Positions 17,184-25,880 of a stretch of 64,000 nucleotides of DNA are shown here, piece after piece (the first letter of the stretch is position 1; every line of letters begins with the position of its first letter). The notes beneath the pieces are model-generated. The model was not told the origin of the DNA and made no database searches. It saw only the letters and a program-made list of their open reading frames with translations. Made by a program: the position numbers and the translations under genes. Source of the stretch: DATKFM01 sp046154965. Lineage in GTDB: Bacteria; Pseudomonadota; Alphaproteobacteria; Dongiales; Dongiaceae. The stretch lies in NCBI GenBank assembly GCA_046154965.1, contig JBJXDY010000012.1:1-64000 (forward strand), read 5' to 3'.

Positions 17184-18590
17184 ATGGACGGCACATCGGG
17201 CGTTTCCACCAGCTTGCCGGTCGCGGTGATCGGCGCCGGGCCGGTCGGCCTTGCCGCCGCGGCGCAGTTGGCCGCCCGCGGCCAGCATTTCATCCTGTTC
17301 GAGAGCGGGCCGGTGCCGGGTGCGGCGATGCGCGAGTGGGGCCATGTCACCTTCTTCTCGCCCTGGCGCTACACCGTCGACGAGGCGGCGCGGGCGCTGC
17401 TGGAGCCGGCGGGCTGGACCATGCCCGATCCGGACTGCGATCCCACCGGCCGCGAACTGGTGGAACGCTACCTCGTGCCGCTGGCGGGGCATCCGGCGAT
17501 TGCGCCGCATCTGCGGTTCAATGCGCGGGTCATTTCCGTGGCGCGGCGGGGCATGGATCGCGTGCCGTCGGCGGGGCGCGAGAAGCGGCCGTTCGAGATC
17601 GTCACGCTGTCACCTGACGGGCGCGAAAGCCGCCATCTGGCGCGGGCGGTGATCGATGCGTCCGGCACTTGGCGCAGCCCCAATCCGGCGGGCGCCAGCG
17701 GCGTGCCGGCAGCGGGCGAACAGGCCGCCGCCGCGCGCATCAGCTATGGCATTCCCGATGTGTCGGGCAACGCAAAGCAGCGCTTTGCCGGCAGGCGGGT
17801 GATGGTGCTCGGCTCGGGGCACTCGGCGATGGATTCGATCCTCGGCCTGACGCGGCTGAAGAGCGAGGCGCCGCGGACCGGGATCCTCTGGGCGATGCGC
17901 TCGCCGCCCAGCAAGCGCACCTTCGGCGGCCTCACCGACGATCAACTGGCGAGCCGCGGCGCGCTTGGCGAACGGTCCAAGGCCGCGGTCGATGGCGGCA
18001 AGGTGCGGCTGCTCGCGCCGTTCCGCGTCCATGCCTTCGCCCTCGAGCCGGACGCGGTCGCCGTCACCGGCGAAGGCGCTGACGGCGAGACGACGGTCAA
18101 GGTCGACGAGGTCATCGTCGCCACCGGCTTCCGTCCGGATTTCTCCGCGCTCACGGAATTGCGGCTGGACCTTCATCCCTGGCTGGAATCGCCGCGGGTT
18201 CTGGGACCGCTGATCGACCCCAACGAACATAGCTGCGGCACCGTGCCGCCCCATGGCGAAGCGGAACTGCGCCACCCGGAAAAGGATTTCTACATCGTCG
18301 GCATGAAGGCCTATGGCCGCGCGCCGACTTTCTTGATGATCACCGGCTATGAGCAGGTGCGCTCCGTGGCGGCGGCGCTGGCGGGCGATTGGAAGGCGGC
18401 GCGGGATACGCGGCTGGTGCTGCCGGAGACCGGCGTCTGCAACGGCCCCGGCCTCGCCGAGGCCGATGGCGGCGTGCGCGGCGAATCCGGCTGCTGTGCG
18501 CCGAAACCGAAGGTCGCCGCTATTGCCGCCGTCGTGCCGTCCCCGGCCCCTGTGAAGGAGCCAGTCTCCGCCGGCTGCTGCGGCTCGTGA
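17184..18590 (+). CDS. ArsO-like FAD/NAD(P)-binding oxidoreductase with C-terminal Cys-Cys motifs
   Basis: 468 residues. Two Rossmann motifs are visible: VIGAGPVGLAAAAQL near the N-terminus and VLGSGHSAMD near residue 207. An ATGFRPD block follows, a pattern of flavin-containing monooxygenases and thioredoxin-reductase-like enzymes. Unusually, the C-terminus carries two cysteine pairs, SGCCAPK and AGCCGS at the very end, which could bind a thiophilic metalloid. ArsO-type flavoproteins occur in some ars operons, but their reaction is not settled. The ATG at 17184 has GGGAGGA 6 bases upstream. It lies 42 bp after arsR. Confidence 0.8.
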   Translation: MDGTSGVSTSLPVAVIGAGPVGLAAAAQLAARGQHFILFESGPVPGAAMREWGHVTFFSPWRYTVDEAARALLEPAGWTMPDPDCDPTGRELVERYLVPLAGHPAIAPHLRFNARVISVARRGMDRVPSAGREKRPFEIVTLSPDGRESRHLARAVIDASGTWRSPNPAGASGVPAAGEQAAAARISYGIPDVSGNAKQRFAGRRVMVLGSGHSAMDSILGLTRLKSEAPRTGILWAMRSPPSKRTFGGLTDDQLASRGALGERSKAAVDGGKVRLLAPFRVHAFALEPDAVAVTGEGADGETTVKVDEVIVATGFRPDFSALTELRLDLHPWLESPRVLGPLIDPNEHSCGTVPPHGEAELRHPEKDFYIVGMKAYGRAPTFLMITGYEQVRSVAAALAGDWKAARDTRLVLPETGVCNGPGLAEADGGVRGESGCCAPKPKVAAIAAVVPSPAPVKEPVSAGCCGS

Positions 18591-19828
18591 GCGCGCGAGC
18601 GGAAACCGCGCCGGCAACGGGGCGATTCCCCTATCCCTTCGTCTCCGCCCTGGGCATCGGCCAGCTGGTGGCCTGGGGCAGCTTCTACTACGTCTTCGTT
18701 TCCATCCTCGATCCGATGGGCGCCGAACTCGGCTGGTCCCGGAGCGCGATGAACGGCGCTCTGTCGCTGGGCATCGCCACCACTGGACTCTGCTCCTATG
18801 CCACCGGCCGCTGGATCGACCGCGTCGGCGGCCGGCTGCTGATGACCGTGGCGGCCTTTGCCGGCGCCGGGCTGTTGATCCTCTGGTCCCAGGTGACGGC
18901 GCTCTGGCAGCTCTACGCGATCTGCGCAGGCATCGGCGCCGTCTCGGCGTTGATGCTCTACGACGCGGCGTTTGCGGTTGTGGCCCGTCTGCTGGGCGCC
19001 GATTACCGCCGGGCCATCATTGTCGTCACGCTCTATGGCGGGCTGGCGAGCACCGCCTTTGTGCCGCTCACCCATTTCCTGGTGGTAGCGCTGGGTTGGC
19101 GCGACGCGCTGCTGGCGCTGGCGGCGATCCAGCTGCCGTTCTGCGCCGGCATTCCCTACCTGCTGCTGCGCGGGCGCGAAAATCCGGGCCATGCGGACGC
19201 AGCAAAACAGCAACGCCGGCCAGCCGTGTCGATCAAGCCCGCCTTGGCCCATCCCGTGTTCTGGCTGCTGGTCTTGAGCTTTGTCAGCTATGCCTTCCTG
19301 TTCACGTCGCTGATCTTCAATCTGGTGCCCATGCTGACGGAGCGCGGTTACACGGCAGCCGAAGCAGTGGCAGCCTATGCCTGCGTCGGACCGTTTCAGC
19401 TCGCGGGCCGCATGGCCATCCTGACCTTGGAGCGCTACATCAGCGTCATCGCCGCCGGCCTGATCGGCATACTGTTCCCGGTGCTGGCGATGGGCCTCAT
19501 GATGACGCTCGATGCCCATTCGCCGCTGGTGTACCTGTTCGCCATCGCCTTCGGCGCCGGCATGGGCATCAAGACCATCGTCCAGGCGACGGCGGCGCCG
19601 GAGTTTCTGGGCCGCGAGGCCTATGGCGCCCTGCAAGGCGCCCTGATGTTCCCGGTCTATGTCGCGCAGGCCGCGTCGCCGTTCCTGGCGGCGAGCCTGT
19701 GGCAGGCCGCGGGCGGCTACGGCGCGCTGCAATCCATCCTGATGGGAGCGGGTCTTGTCTCGGCGATCGCGTTCGTGATCGCCGCGCGCCTGCGCCCGCG
19801 AGAGACAAGCGCGCCGGTCCGCGCCTGA
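18587..19828 (+). CDS. MFS transporter of the ars-like operon
   Basis: About 413 residues with roughly twelve membrane segments, beginning FPYPFVSALGIGQLVAWGSFYY. It resembles the monocarboxylate/oxalate-formate branch of the major facilitator superfamily. The GTG at 18587 overlaps the stop of the flavoprotein gene (GTGA), so translation is coupled. The frame is open further upstream, but that part is the flavoprotein gene. It probably exports the product of the flavoprotein, an oxidised or organic arsenical by inference. It differs from ArsB and ACR3 pumps. Confidence 0.85.
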   Translation: MSARAETAPATGRFPYPFVSALGIGQLVAWGSFYYVFVSILDPMGAELGWSRSAMNGALSLGIATTGLCSYATGRWIDRVGGRLLMTVAAFAGAGLLILWSQVTALWQLYAICAGIGAVSALMLYDAAFAVVARLLGADYRRAIIVVTLYGGLASTAFVPLTHFLVVALGWRDALLALAAIQLPFCAGIPYLLLRGRENPGHADAAKQQRRPAVSIKPALAHPVFWLLVLSFVSYAFLFTSLIFNLVPMLTERGYTAAEAVAAYACVGPFQLAGRMAILTLERYISVIAAGLIGILFPVLAMGLMMTLDAHSPLVYLFAIAFGAGMGIKTIVQATAAPEFLGREAYGALQGALMFPVYVAQAASPFLAASLWQAAGGYGALQSILMGAGLVSAIAFVIAARLRPRETSAPVRA

Positions 19829-19831
19829 TCG

Positions 19832-20866
19832 TCAGTCGAATTCGTGCAGCCACTTCTCGGCGGCCGTGCGGCCGAGATCGTGCAGCCGGGAAATCGTGCC
19901 CGGCCGCGGGAACATCGGATGGGCCGTGCCGTCGGCGGCGATGGCGCCGCTGCCGTCGATGCGGTGCAGCTTCAGCGCTTTCAGGCGGCGGCGGGTGAAG
20001 CCGCCGATGGACAGGCCTTCGCGCGCGACCCGCTGCCCCATCTCCAGCATGTCGAGTTCCCGCGACAGGGAGGCGTTGAACATGATCTGGTTGACCCGGC
20101 GAACGATGCCCTGCGCGGTCACCGGCGAATGGTCGACGGCGGCGGGCGTGAGTTGCACCAGCAGGATGTCGCGCGCCCGGCACTGTTCCAGCAGCGGCAG
20201 GATGGGCGGATTGGCCACCAGTCCGCCATCCCAATGGGGCTCGCCGTCGATCTGCACCGCCGGCTGGAGCATCGGCAGGCACGCCGATGCCGACACCGCA
20301 TCGGCATCCAGTTCGCTGTTGGTGAAGATACGGGCGCGGCCCTCGCGGACATTGGTCGCCGCCAGCACCAGCCTTGGCGCGGTCGCTTGCCGCAGCTTGG
20401 CGAAATCCACCAGTTCCAGCAGGATCTGCCGCAGGGGATTGAGGCCGAGCGGATTGTACTGATAGGGCGAAACCAGCCGCGTGGTGACGTCGACGAAGAC
20501 ATTGGTCAGAGCGTGATCGGCCGCCCATTGCAGTTTGTCGCCATGGGGGTGGAAATTCGCCGGCGAGGCCATGTTGGCGCCTTCACCGATGCGCTGCCAC
20601 AGCCGATGGAGCGCGGCCCGGGCGCCAACCGCGCCGCCATCCATCCAGCCGCTGGCGAAGACCACGGCGTTCACGGCGCCCGCCGACGCGCCGCTCAGCG
20701 CCTGCACCTCGAAGCGCTCGGCCTCCAGCAGACGGTCCAGCACGCCCCAGGTGAAGGCGCCATAGGCGCCGCCGCCCTGGAGGGCCAGGGCGAGCGGCAG
20801 CGGTTTTTTGCGGCGCCGGCGGGGGGCGGCACTGGGCAATTGGGGGCGCGGCGTGAAGTCATCCAT
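19832..20866 (-). CDS. patatin-like phospholipase
   Basis: 345-residue serine acyl hydrolase. The oxyanion loop QGGGAYGAF (about 30-38), the nucleophile Ser61 in GASAG and the Asp213 of WDGGLVANP give the complete patatin catalytic dyad. A basic N-terminus (PRRRRKKP) precedes it, with no signal peptide. The ATG at 20866 has AGGAGG about 6 bases upstream, and the frame upstream to 20953 is not needed. The substrate is presumably phospholipid or a storage-granule lipid. It ends 4 bp from the MFS gene, convergent. Confidence 0.9.
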   Translation of the reverse strand: MDDFTPRPQLPSAAPRRRRKKPLPLALALQGGGAYGAFTWGVLDRLLEAERFEVQALSGASAGAVNAVVFASGWMDGGAVGARAALHRLWQRIGEGANMASPANFHPHGDKLQWAADHALTNVFVDVTTRLVSPYQYNPLGLNPLRQILLELVDFAKLRQATAPRLVLAATNVREGRARIFTNSELDADAVSASACLPMLQPAVQIDGEPHWDGGLVANPPILPLLEQCRARDILLVQLTPAAVDHSPVTAQGIVRRVNQIMFNASLSRELDMLEMGQRVAREGLSIGGFTRRRLKALKLHRIDGSGAIAADGTAHPMFPRPGTISRLHDLGRTAAEKWLHEFD

Positions 20867-21118
20867 CCCTGCCTCCTGCAATCCGGGTGAGCGGATTTCG
20901 CCATGTTGATTGTGCAGCGCAGTATAGTTTGGGTGCGTTGCAACAAATCGCAAGCGGAAAAATAAAATAACCTTGGGAACATAATGGCTTGCCTAAGAAT
21001 TGAGCGAACTCCCGGCGGCCAATTCGGCAGTCGGCGGGCGGAAACAGGCATGCCATGGGGCGATGTTCTGGTGGACCAGCCAACGACTCGCGGCCCAGCG
21101 GAGCTGCAGCAGCGTGAT

Positions 21119-21886
21119 TCAGCCGCCGCCTTTCTTCGGCATCTGGCGCATGAAGGGGTCGGTCCATCCGGGCGGCAGCGCCGCCAGCAGCCACAACGCA
21201 GCGGCCATCGGTCGGGGGAAGGAGATCCGGGATTTGTTGCGTTCCAATCCCCGTTTGATGATCGCCGCGGCAGGGCCCCCCTCCATCAGAAACGGCATGC
21301 GGAATTTGTTCTCGGCGGTGATCCGGCTGACCACGAAGCCCGGGCACACGATGTTGACCGCGACGTCATACGCGGCCAGTTCGTTGCGGATGCCCTCGCC
21401 CCAGACGCGTACCGCCGCCTTGGAGGCGCAGTAGGCGGCGGCACCGGCGAAACCGCGGAACGCAGCGAGTGAACTCATGATAACGAGCTGGCCGCGGCGG
21501 CGTGCGATCATCGGCTCGATCAGCGGCTGGATGCTGTTCAGCACGCCGTGCAGATTGACGTCCAGAGTCAGCTTCGTCAGTTCCGGCACGTCGCGCCCCT
21601 CGGGCGCGCGGGCGGCGATGCCCGCGTTGGCGATCATCAGATCGACCGGTGTTGCCGCATTGATACGGCCCAGCCATTTGGCCATGGCGTCGCGGTCGGC
21701 GGCGTCGACGCGCTCGGCGATCACCGCCGCGCCGGCGCCGCGGCAGCGGTCGGCGACGCCGGCGAGCCTTGCCTCGTCCCGCCCGCTCAGCGCCAGGCTG
21801 ATGCCCGGTGCCGCATAGGCGAGGGCCAGAGATTCGCCGATGCCGCTGCTGGCGCCGGTGATGACGATCGAACGCGGATTATGCAT
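21119..21886 (-). CDS. short-chain dehydrogenase/reductase
   Basis: 255-residue classical SDR of unknown substrate. The cofactor motif TGASSGIG is at 10-17, NAG at 87-89, Ser139, Tyr152 and Lys156 form the catalytic set, and CPGFV follows. The C-terminal region contains a hydrophobic stretch (MAAALWLLAALPPGW) seen in membrane-associated SDRs acting on lipids. AAAGGA lies upstream of the ATG. The 252 bp between it and the patatin gene hold no recognisable gene. Confidence 0.87.
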   Translation of the reverse strand: MHNPRSIVITGASSGIGESLALAYAAPGISLALSGRDEARLAGVADRCRGAGAAVIAERVDAADRDAMAKWLGRINAATPVDLMIANAGIAARAPEGRDVPELTKLTLDVNLHGVLNSIQPLIEPMIARRRGQLVIMSSLAAFRGFAGAAAYCASKAAVRVWGEGIRNELAAYDVAVNIVCPGFVVSRITAENKFRMPFLMEGGPAAAIIKRGLERNKSRISFPRPMAAALWLLAALPPGWTDPFMRQMPKKGGG

Positions 21887-22031
21887 GAATTCGGTCCTTT
21901 CTGATGGCGGACGGTCGGCTTGTTGCTGGTGGAGGCGGAGTATATAAAGCGGACCGGTTCGTGCCGATCCAACAGATATCGCGAGGCGGCCTTACCTGGT
22001 TCTGGGGATTTCGGGGATCGGAGCTAAAGAA

Positions 22032-22922
22032 TTGACGATTGCCAGCATGACCGGCTTTGCGCGGGCGGAAGGGGGCGACGGCGATCTGCGCTGGACCTGG
22101 GAGGTCAAGAGCGTCAATGGCCGCAATCTGGATATGCGCGTGCGTGTGCCCACAGGCTTCGAGGCTTTGGAGCCGGCCGTGCGCGCCGCGGTGCCCGAGC
22201 AGCTGAAGCGCGGGAATGTGGCGATCGGCCTGGTGCTGATCCGCGGTCAGCAACCGGCGCGAGTCCGCATCAACAGGGAACTGCTCGATCAGGTCATCGC
22301 GCTGGCCGATGAAGTGCGGCAACGGCTGAAGACCGAGGCGCCCCGGCCGGACGGCCTCTTGGCCGTGCGCGGCGTTGTCGAACTGGCCGAGGAAGAAGAT
22401 CTGTCGGAGGAAAAGCGCGAGGCGCGCATCCAGCAGATGTCGGCGGATTTCGCCAAGGCCCTGGCGGCGCTGGCGCAGATGCGCCGCGACGAAGGCGCGC
22501 GGCTGGCGGTGATCGTCGCACAGCAGCTCAACGACATCGAGCGCTTCTGCACCGCCGCGGCGGCAAGTGCCGCAGCGCAGCCGGCGGGCCTGCAGGCGCG
22601 CCTGAAACAGCAATTGGACATGCTGCTCGGCACATCGCCGCCTTTGCCGGAAGAACGTCTGGCGCAGGAACTGGCGCTGCTGATCACCAAGGCCGATGTG
22701 CGCGAGGAGCTGGATCGGCTGGGCGTGCATATCGCGGCGGCACGCAAGCTGCTCAAGAGTGGCGGCGCGGTCGGCCGAAAGTTCGATTTCCTCTGCCAGG
22801 AGTTCAACCGCGAAGCCAATACGCTCTGCTCGAAATCATCGGATTCCGAACTCACGGCCATCGGCCTCGACCTCAAGGCGTCGATCGATCAGTTGCGCGA
22901 GCAGGTGCAGAACATCGAATGA
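22032..22922 (+). CDS. yicC: YicC/YloC-family endoribonuclease
   Basis: 296 residues. The N-terminal SMTGFARAEG block and the C-terminal DUF1732 block, KFDFLCQEFNREANTL followed by SSDSELTAIGLDLKASIDQLREQVQNIE-like sequence, mark the YicC family. E. coli YicC is an endoribonuclease acting on small RNA RyhB. The start is a TTG at 22032, five codons before the conserved SMTGF. It overlaps gmk by 4 bp (ATGA), the usual alphaproteobacterial yicC-gmk pair. Confidence 0.93.
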   Translation: MTIASMTGFARAEGGDGDLRWTWEVKSVNGRNLDMRVRVPTGFEALEPAVRAAVPEQLKRGNVAIGLVLIRGQQPARVRINRELLDQVIALADEVRQRLKTEAPRPDGLLAVRGVVELAEEEDLSEEKREARIQQMSADFAKALAALAQMRRDEGARLAVIVAQQLNDIERFCTAAAASAAAQPAGLQARLKQQLDMLLGTSPPLPEERLAQELALLITKADVREELDRLGVHIAAARKLLKSGGAVGRKFDFLCQEFNREANTLCSKSSDSELTAIGLDLKASIDQLREQVQNIE

Positions 22923-23551
22923 CCGAGCCGATCAAGCGCCGTGGCCTGATGCTGGTGCTGTCGTCGCCTTCCGGCGCCGGCAAGACGACGATCTCCCGCG
23001 CGCTGCTGGAGCGTGATGACAATCTCAGCCTGTCGATTTCGGCCACCACGCGGCCGATGCGGCCCGGCGAGAAAGAGGGCGTGCATTATCACTTCGTCGA
23101 TCAGAGCCGCTTCAGCCAGATGGTAGCGGAGGGCGCGCTGCTGGAGCATGCCCTGGTGTTCGGCAATTTCTACGGCACGCCGCGCGCGCCGGTGGACAAG
23201 TCGCTGGCCGATGGGCGCGACGTGCTGTTCGACATCGACTGGCAAGGCACGCAGCAGCTGGCGGAAAAAGCGCGCAAGGATCTGGTGGCGGTATTCATCC
23301 TGCCGCCCTCAACCGGAGAGCTGGAACGCCGGCTCCATACGCGGGCGCAGGATAGCGACGCGGAGGTGGCCAAGCGCATGGCAAAGGCCGCCGACGAGAT
23401 GAGTCACTGGGCTGAGTACGACTACATCATCGTCAACACGGACATCGAAGCCAGCGTCCGCCGCGTGCAGGCGATACTGGAAGCCGAACGCCTGCGCCGC
23501 GAGCGCCAGATCGGATTGCATGACTTCGTCGCCCAACTGCGCGTGCGGTAG
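22919..23551 (+). CDS. gmk: guanylate kinase
   Basis: Phosphorylates GMP to GDP. The 210-residue protein has the P-loop SSPSGAGKTT (about 15-24), the GMP-binding SISATTRPMRPGEKEGVHYHFVD region, and the lid region up to YDYIIVN. The start codon overlaps the yicC stop (ATGA), indicating coupled translation. Confidence 0.97.
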   Translation: MTEPIKRRGLMLVLSSPSGAGKTTISRALLERDDNLSLSISATTRPMRPGEKEGVHYHFVDQSRFSQMVAEGALLEHALVFGNFYGTPRAPVDKSLADGRDVLFDIDWQGTQQLAEKARKDLVAVFILPPSTGELERRLHTRAQDSDAEVAKRMAKAADEMSHWAEYDYIIVNTDIEASVRRVQAILEAERLRRERQIGLHDFVAQLRVR

Positions 23552-23634
23552 CGGATAGAACAGCCTTGCTTCGAGGTCTCGTAGCGAAAGATCTCATCGG
23601 AACCCCGCGCCCCGGTGGGGAGAGGGGAATAGTC

Positions 23635-24519
23635 CTAGCGCCATTCGTTTCTGACTTCTGCAATTTTCCGCCATTCCCGCGCCAGAGCGCAAAACTGGCC
23701 GACATCCAGCTCCTCCGCGCGCGCGGTTTCCGGGATACCTGCCGCCGCCAGCAGCTCGGCTGCAGCCGGCGTGAGCGCCCGCAGGCTCTGCCGCAGCATC
23801 TTGCGGCGCTGTCCGAAGGCGGCGGCGGTGACACGCTCAAGCGTTGCTTTGTCGGCCGGATGCAGCGGCTGGGCGCGCGGCGTGAGCTGCAGCACGCTCG
23901 ATGTCACCTTTGGCGGGGGTGTGAAAGCGCGGGGCGAGATATCGAACAGCCGCCGCACTTCGCAAAGCCACTGCACGAGCACGCTCAGACGGCCATAATC
24001 CTTGCTGCGCGGCTGCGCCGCCAACCGGTCTGCGACCTCCTTCTGGAACATCAGCGTCAGGCTGGCGATGGTGTCGATTTCGTCGAGCCAGCGCAGCAGC
24101 AGCGCCGTGGCGACATTATAGGGCAGGTTGGCGACAATGCGGCGCGGCGCGGGGCCGAGCGCGGCGATCTCCACCTCCAGGGCATCCGTCATCAAATAGG
24201 TAAGCCGGCCGGGAAAGGCCGCGGCGATCTCCTCCAGCACCGGCCGGCAGCGTTCATCCCGTTCCACCGCCACCACATGGGCGGCGCCGCAGTCGAGCAG
24301 GGCGCGGGTCAGGCCGCCGGGGCCGGGGCCGATCTCGATCGCCGTGCCCCGGCTGAGATCTCCGGCTGCGCGGGCGATGCGCCCGGTCAGATTGAGATCG
24401 AGAAGGAAATGCTGCCCCAGGCCACGCCGCGCCGCCAGGCCATGGCGGGCAATCACGTCGCGCAGCGGAGGGAGTGAAACCGAAGCGGCAGGGGCCTGCG
24501 CGTCGGTGGCGGCCGTCAC
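23635..24519 (-). CDS. rsmA: 16S rRNA (A1518/A1519) dimethyltransferase RsmA (KsgA)
   Basis: 294 residues. SAM-binding motif EIGPGPGGLT, the catalytic NLPYNVAT (NLPY motif IV) and the leading LGQHFLLDLN are all present. It dimethylates two adenines near the 3' end of 16S rRNA late in 30S assembly. The GTG start overlaps the surA stop (GTGA), so the two are coupled. In most relatives pdxA lies between surA and rsmA, but here it does not. Confidence 0.96.
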   Translation of the reverse strand: MTAATDAQAPAASVSLPPLRDVIARHGLAARRGLGQHFLLDLNLTGRIARAAGDLSRGTAIEIGPGPGGLTRALLDCGAAHVVAVERDERCRPVLEEIAAAFPGRLTYLMTDALEVEIAALGPAPRRIVANLPYNVATALLLRWLDEIDTIASLTLMFQKEVADRLAAQPRSKDYGRLSVLVQWLCEVRRLFDISPRAFTPPPKVTSSVLQLTPRAQPLHPADKATLERVTAAAFGQRRKMLRQSLRALTPAAAELLAAAGIPETARAEELDVGQFCALAREWRKIAEVRNEWR

Positions 24520-25769
24520 CCCCGGATATCCACGAAGGATGTGCGCCGGAGATCGCGCAGATAGCCGCGCGCCATCAGGTCCAGCCGCTCGCGCACCAGT
24601 TGGTCGCGGAGCTCTTGGTCGCTCGGGCCGCTGGTGGAGAGGTTGCGCGCGCAGACCACATAGGCGGCGATGCCGTCCTCATTGCGGATCGGCTCGCTGG
24701 CCTGGCCGACGGGTTGGCCGACCGCGATGCTCTGCAGATTCCCGGGAAGCGCCGTGACATCCATGCCCGTGAGATCGCCGGTGAGGGCGTCGATTCCGGC
24801 CCCGGCCTCCGCCACGTCGTCGCAGCTGGCGATTTGCTCCCGGAGCGACCGCAGCGATTCGGCCGCGTCGGCGACTTGCGCCGGCGTTGCGCCCGCCTCG
24901 AGCTGCAGTTCGACCTGCTTCATGTCCACGGTGCCCGTCGCCACCGTGCCGACGCTTTCGCGCCGGTCGCGCAACAGCAGGATGTGAAAGCCGCCATCGC
25001 TGCGGATCGGGCCGGCAACCTCGCCCGTGTTCAGTTCCCGGACCGCGGCCGCCAGTTCCGGCGACAGATCTCCCGCCTGCACCCAGCCGAGATCGCCGCC
25101 GCGGGGCGCCGTCGACGCCTGGGAGAACTGCCGGGCCACTGCGGAAAACTGCGCGCCCGTCTTCAATTCTTCCATCAGCCGCCGCGCCGCATCCTCGGCC
25201 TCGCTGCTGTCGGTGGCGTCGTCAGCCGCGAGGAAGATCTCGGCCAACAGATATTCCGGCTCGCCCTGGCTTTCGATGATGCGGGTGCGGGCTTCCGCGA
25301 TATCCTCGGCCGTGATGACGATGCCCGACTGGAATTTGCGGCGCACCACCGTGCTCCAGGCAATTTCCGATTTGATCTGGCTTTTCAGGGATTGAAGCGG
25401 AATGCCATTCTGCGCCAGCATCTGCTCGAATTGCTCGCGGCTCATCTTGTTGTCCTCCGCCAGCGAGTCGATGCGTTCGCTGATGGCGCGCTCGGGAATC
25501 GTGATGCCCTGACGGTCAGCCTCCTGCACGCGGATCTGCTCGTCGATCAGGGCGCGCAGCACCTGCGGCGCGAGGCGCTGGCGCACTTCCGGCGTATCCT
25601 GCAGGCGCGACGCGACGATGGCGATGCGCATGCGCGTGGCAAGATCGATCTGGGTGATCGGGTCTTCATTGACGATGGCGACGATGCCCATGCTGTCTTG
25701 CGCCGGCGCCGGCGGCGAGATGACAAGGCCGGCCGCGAAGGCAAGGGCAAAAAGTCGGGGGAAGCTCAT
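24516..25769 (-). CDS. surA: periplasmic chaperone/prolyl isomerase SurA
   Basis: 417 residues. A signal peptide (MSFPRLFALAFAAGLVISPPAPAQ) precedes the SurA N-terminal domain and a parvulin domain (about 172-275: EIFLAADD ... APRGGDLGWVQAGDLSPELA ... GPIRSDGGFHILLLRDRR). Only this one parvulin domain is clear, against two in E. coli SurA. It helps beta-barrel proteins, including LptD, reach the outer membrane. It lies directly downstream of lptD and is coupled to rsmA. Confidence 0.93.
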   Translation of the reverse strand: MSFPRLFALAFAAGLVISPPAPAQDSMGIVAIVNEDPITQIDLATRMRIAIVASRLQDTPEVRQRLAPQVLRALIDEQIRVQEADRQGITIPERAISERIDSLAEDNKMSREQFEQMLAQNGIPLQSLKSQIKSEIAWSTVVRRKFQSGIVITAEDIAEARTRIIESQGEPEYLLAEIFLAADDATDSSEAEDAARRLMEELKTGAQFSAVARQFSQASTAPRGGDLGWVQAGDLSPELAAAVRELNTGEVAGPIRSDGGFHILLLRDRRESVGTVATGTVDMKQVELQLEAGATPAQVADAAESLRSLREQIASCDDVAEAGAGIDALTGDLTGMDVTALPGNLQSIAVGQPVGQASEPIRNEDGIAAYVVCARNLSTSGPSDQELRDQLVRERLDLMARGYLRDLRRTSFVDIRG

Positions 25770-25880
25770 GGCTGGCGATTTCAGGCTGTTGGGTTGCGCC
25801 CACTATAGGCACAAAGCCGCCGAATCACAATGCGGGCGGAAGGTCGCAGGCGGCGCGGGAAATGCCGCAATTCCGCCCGT

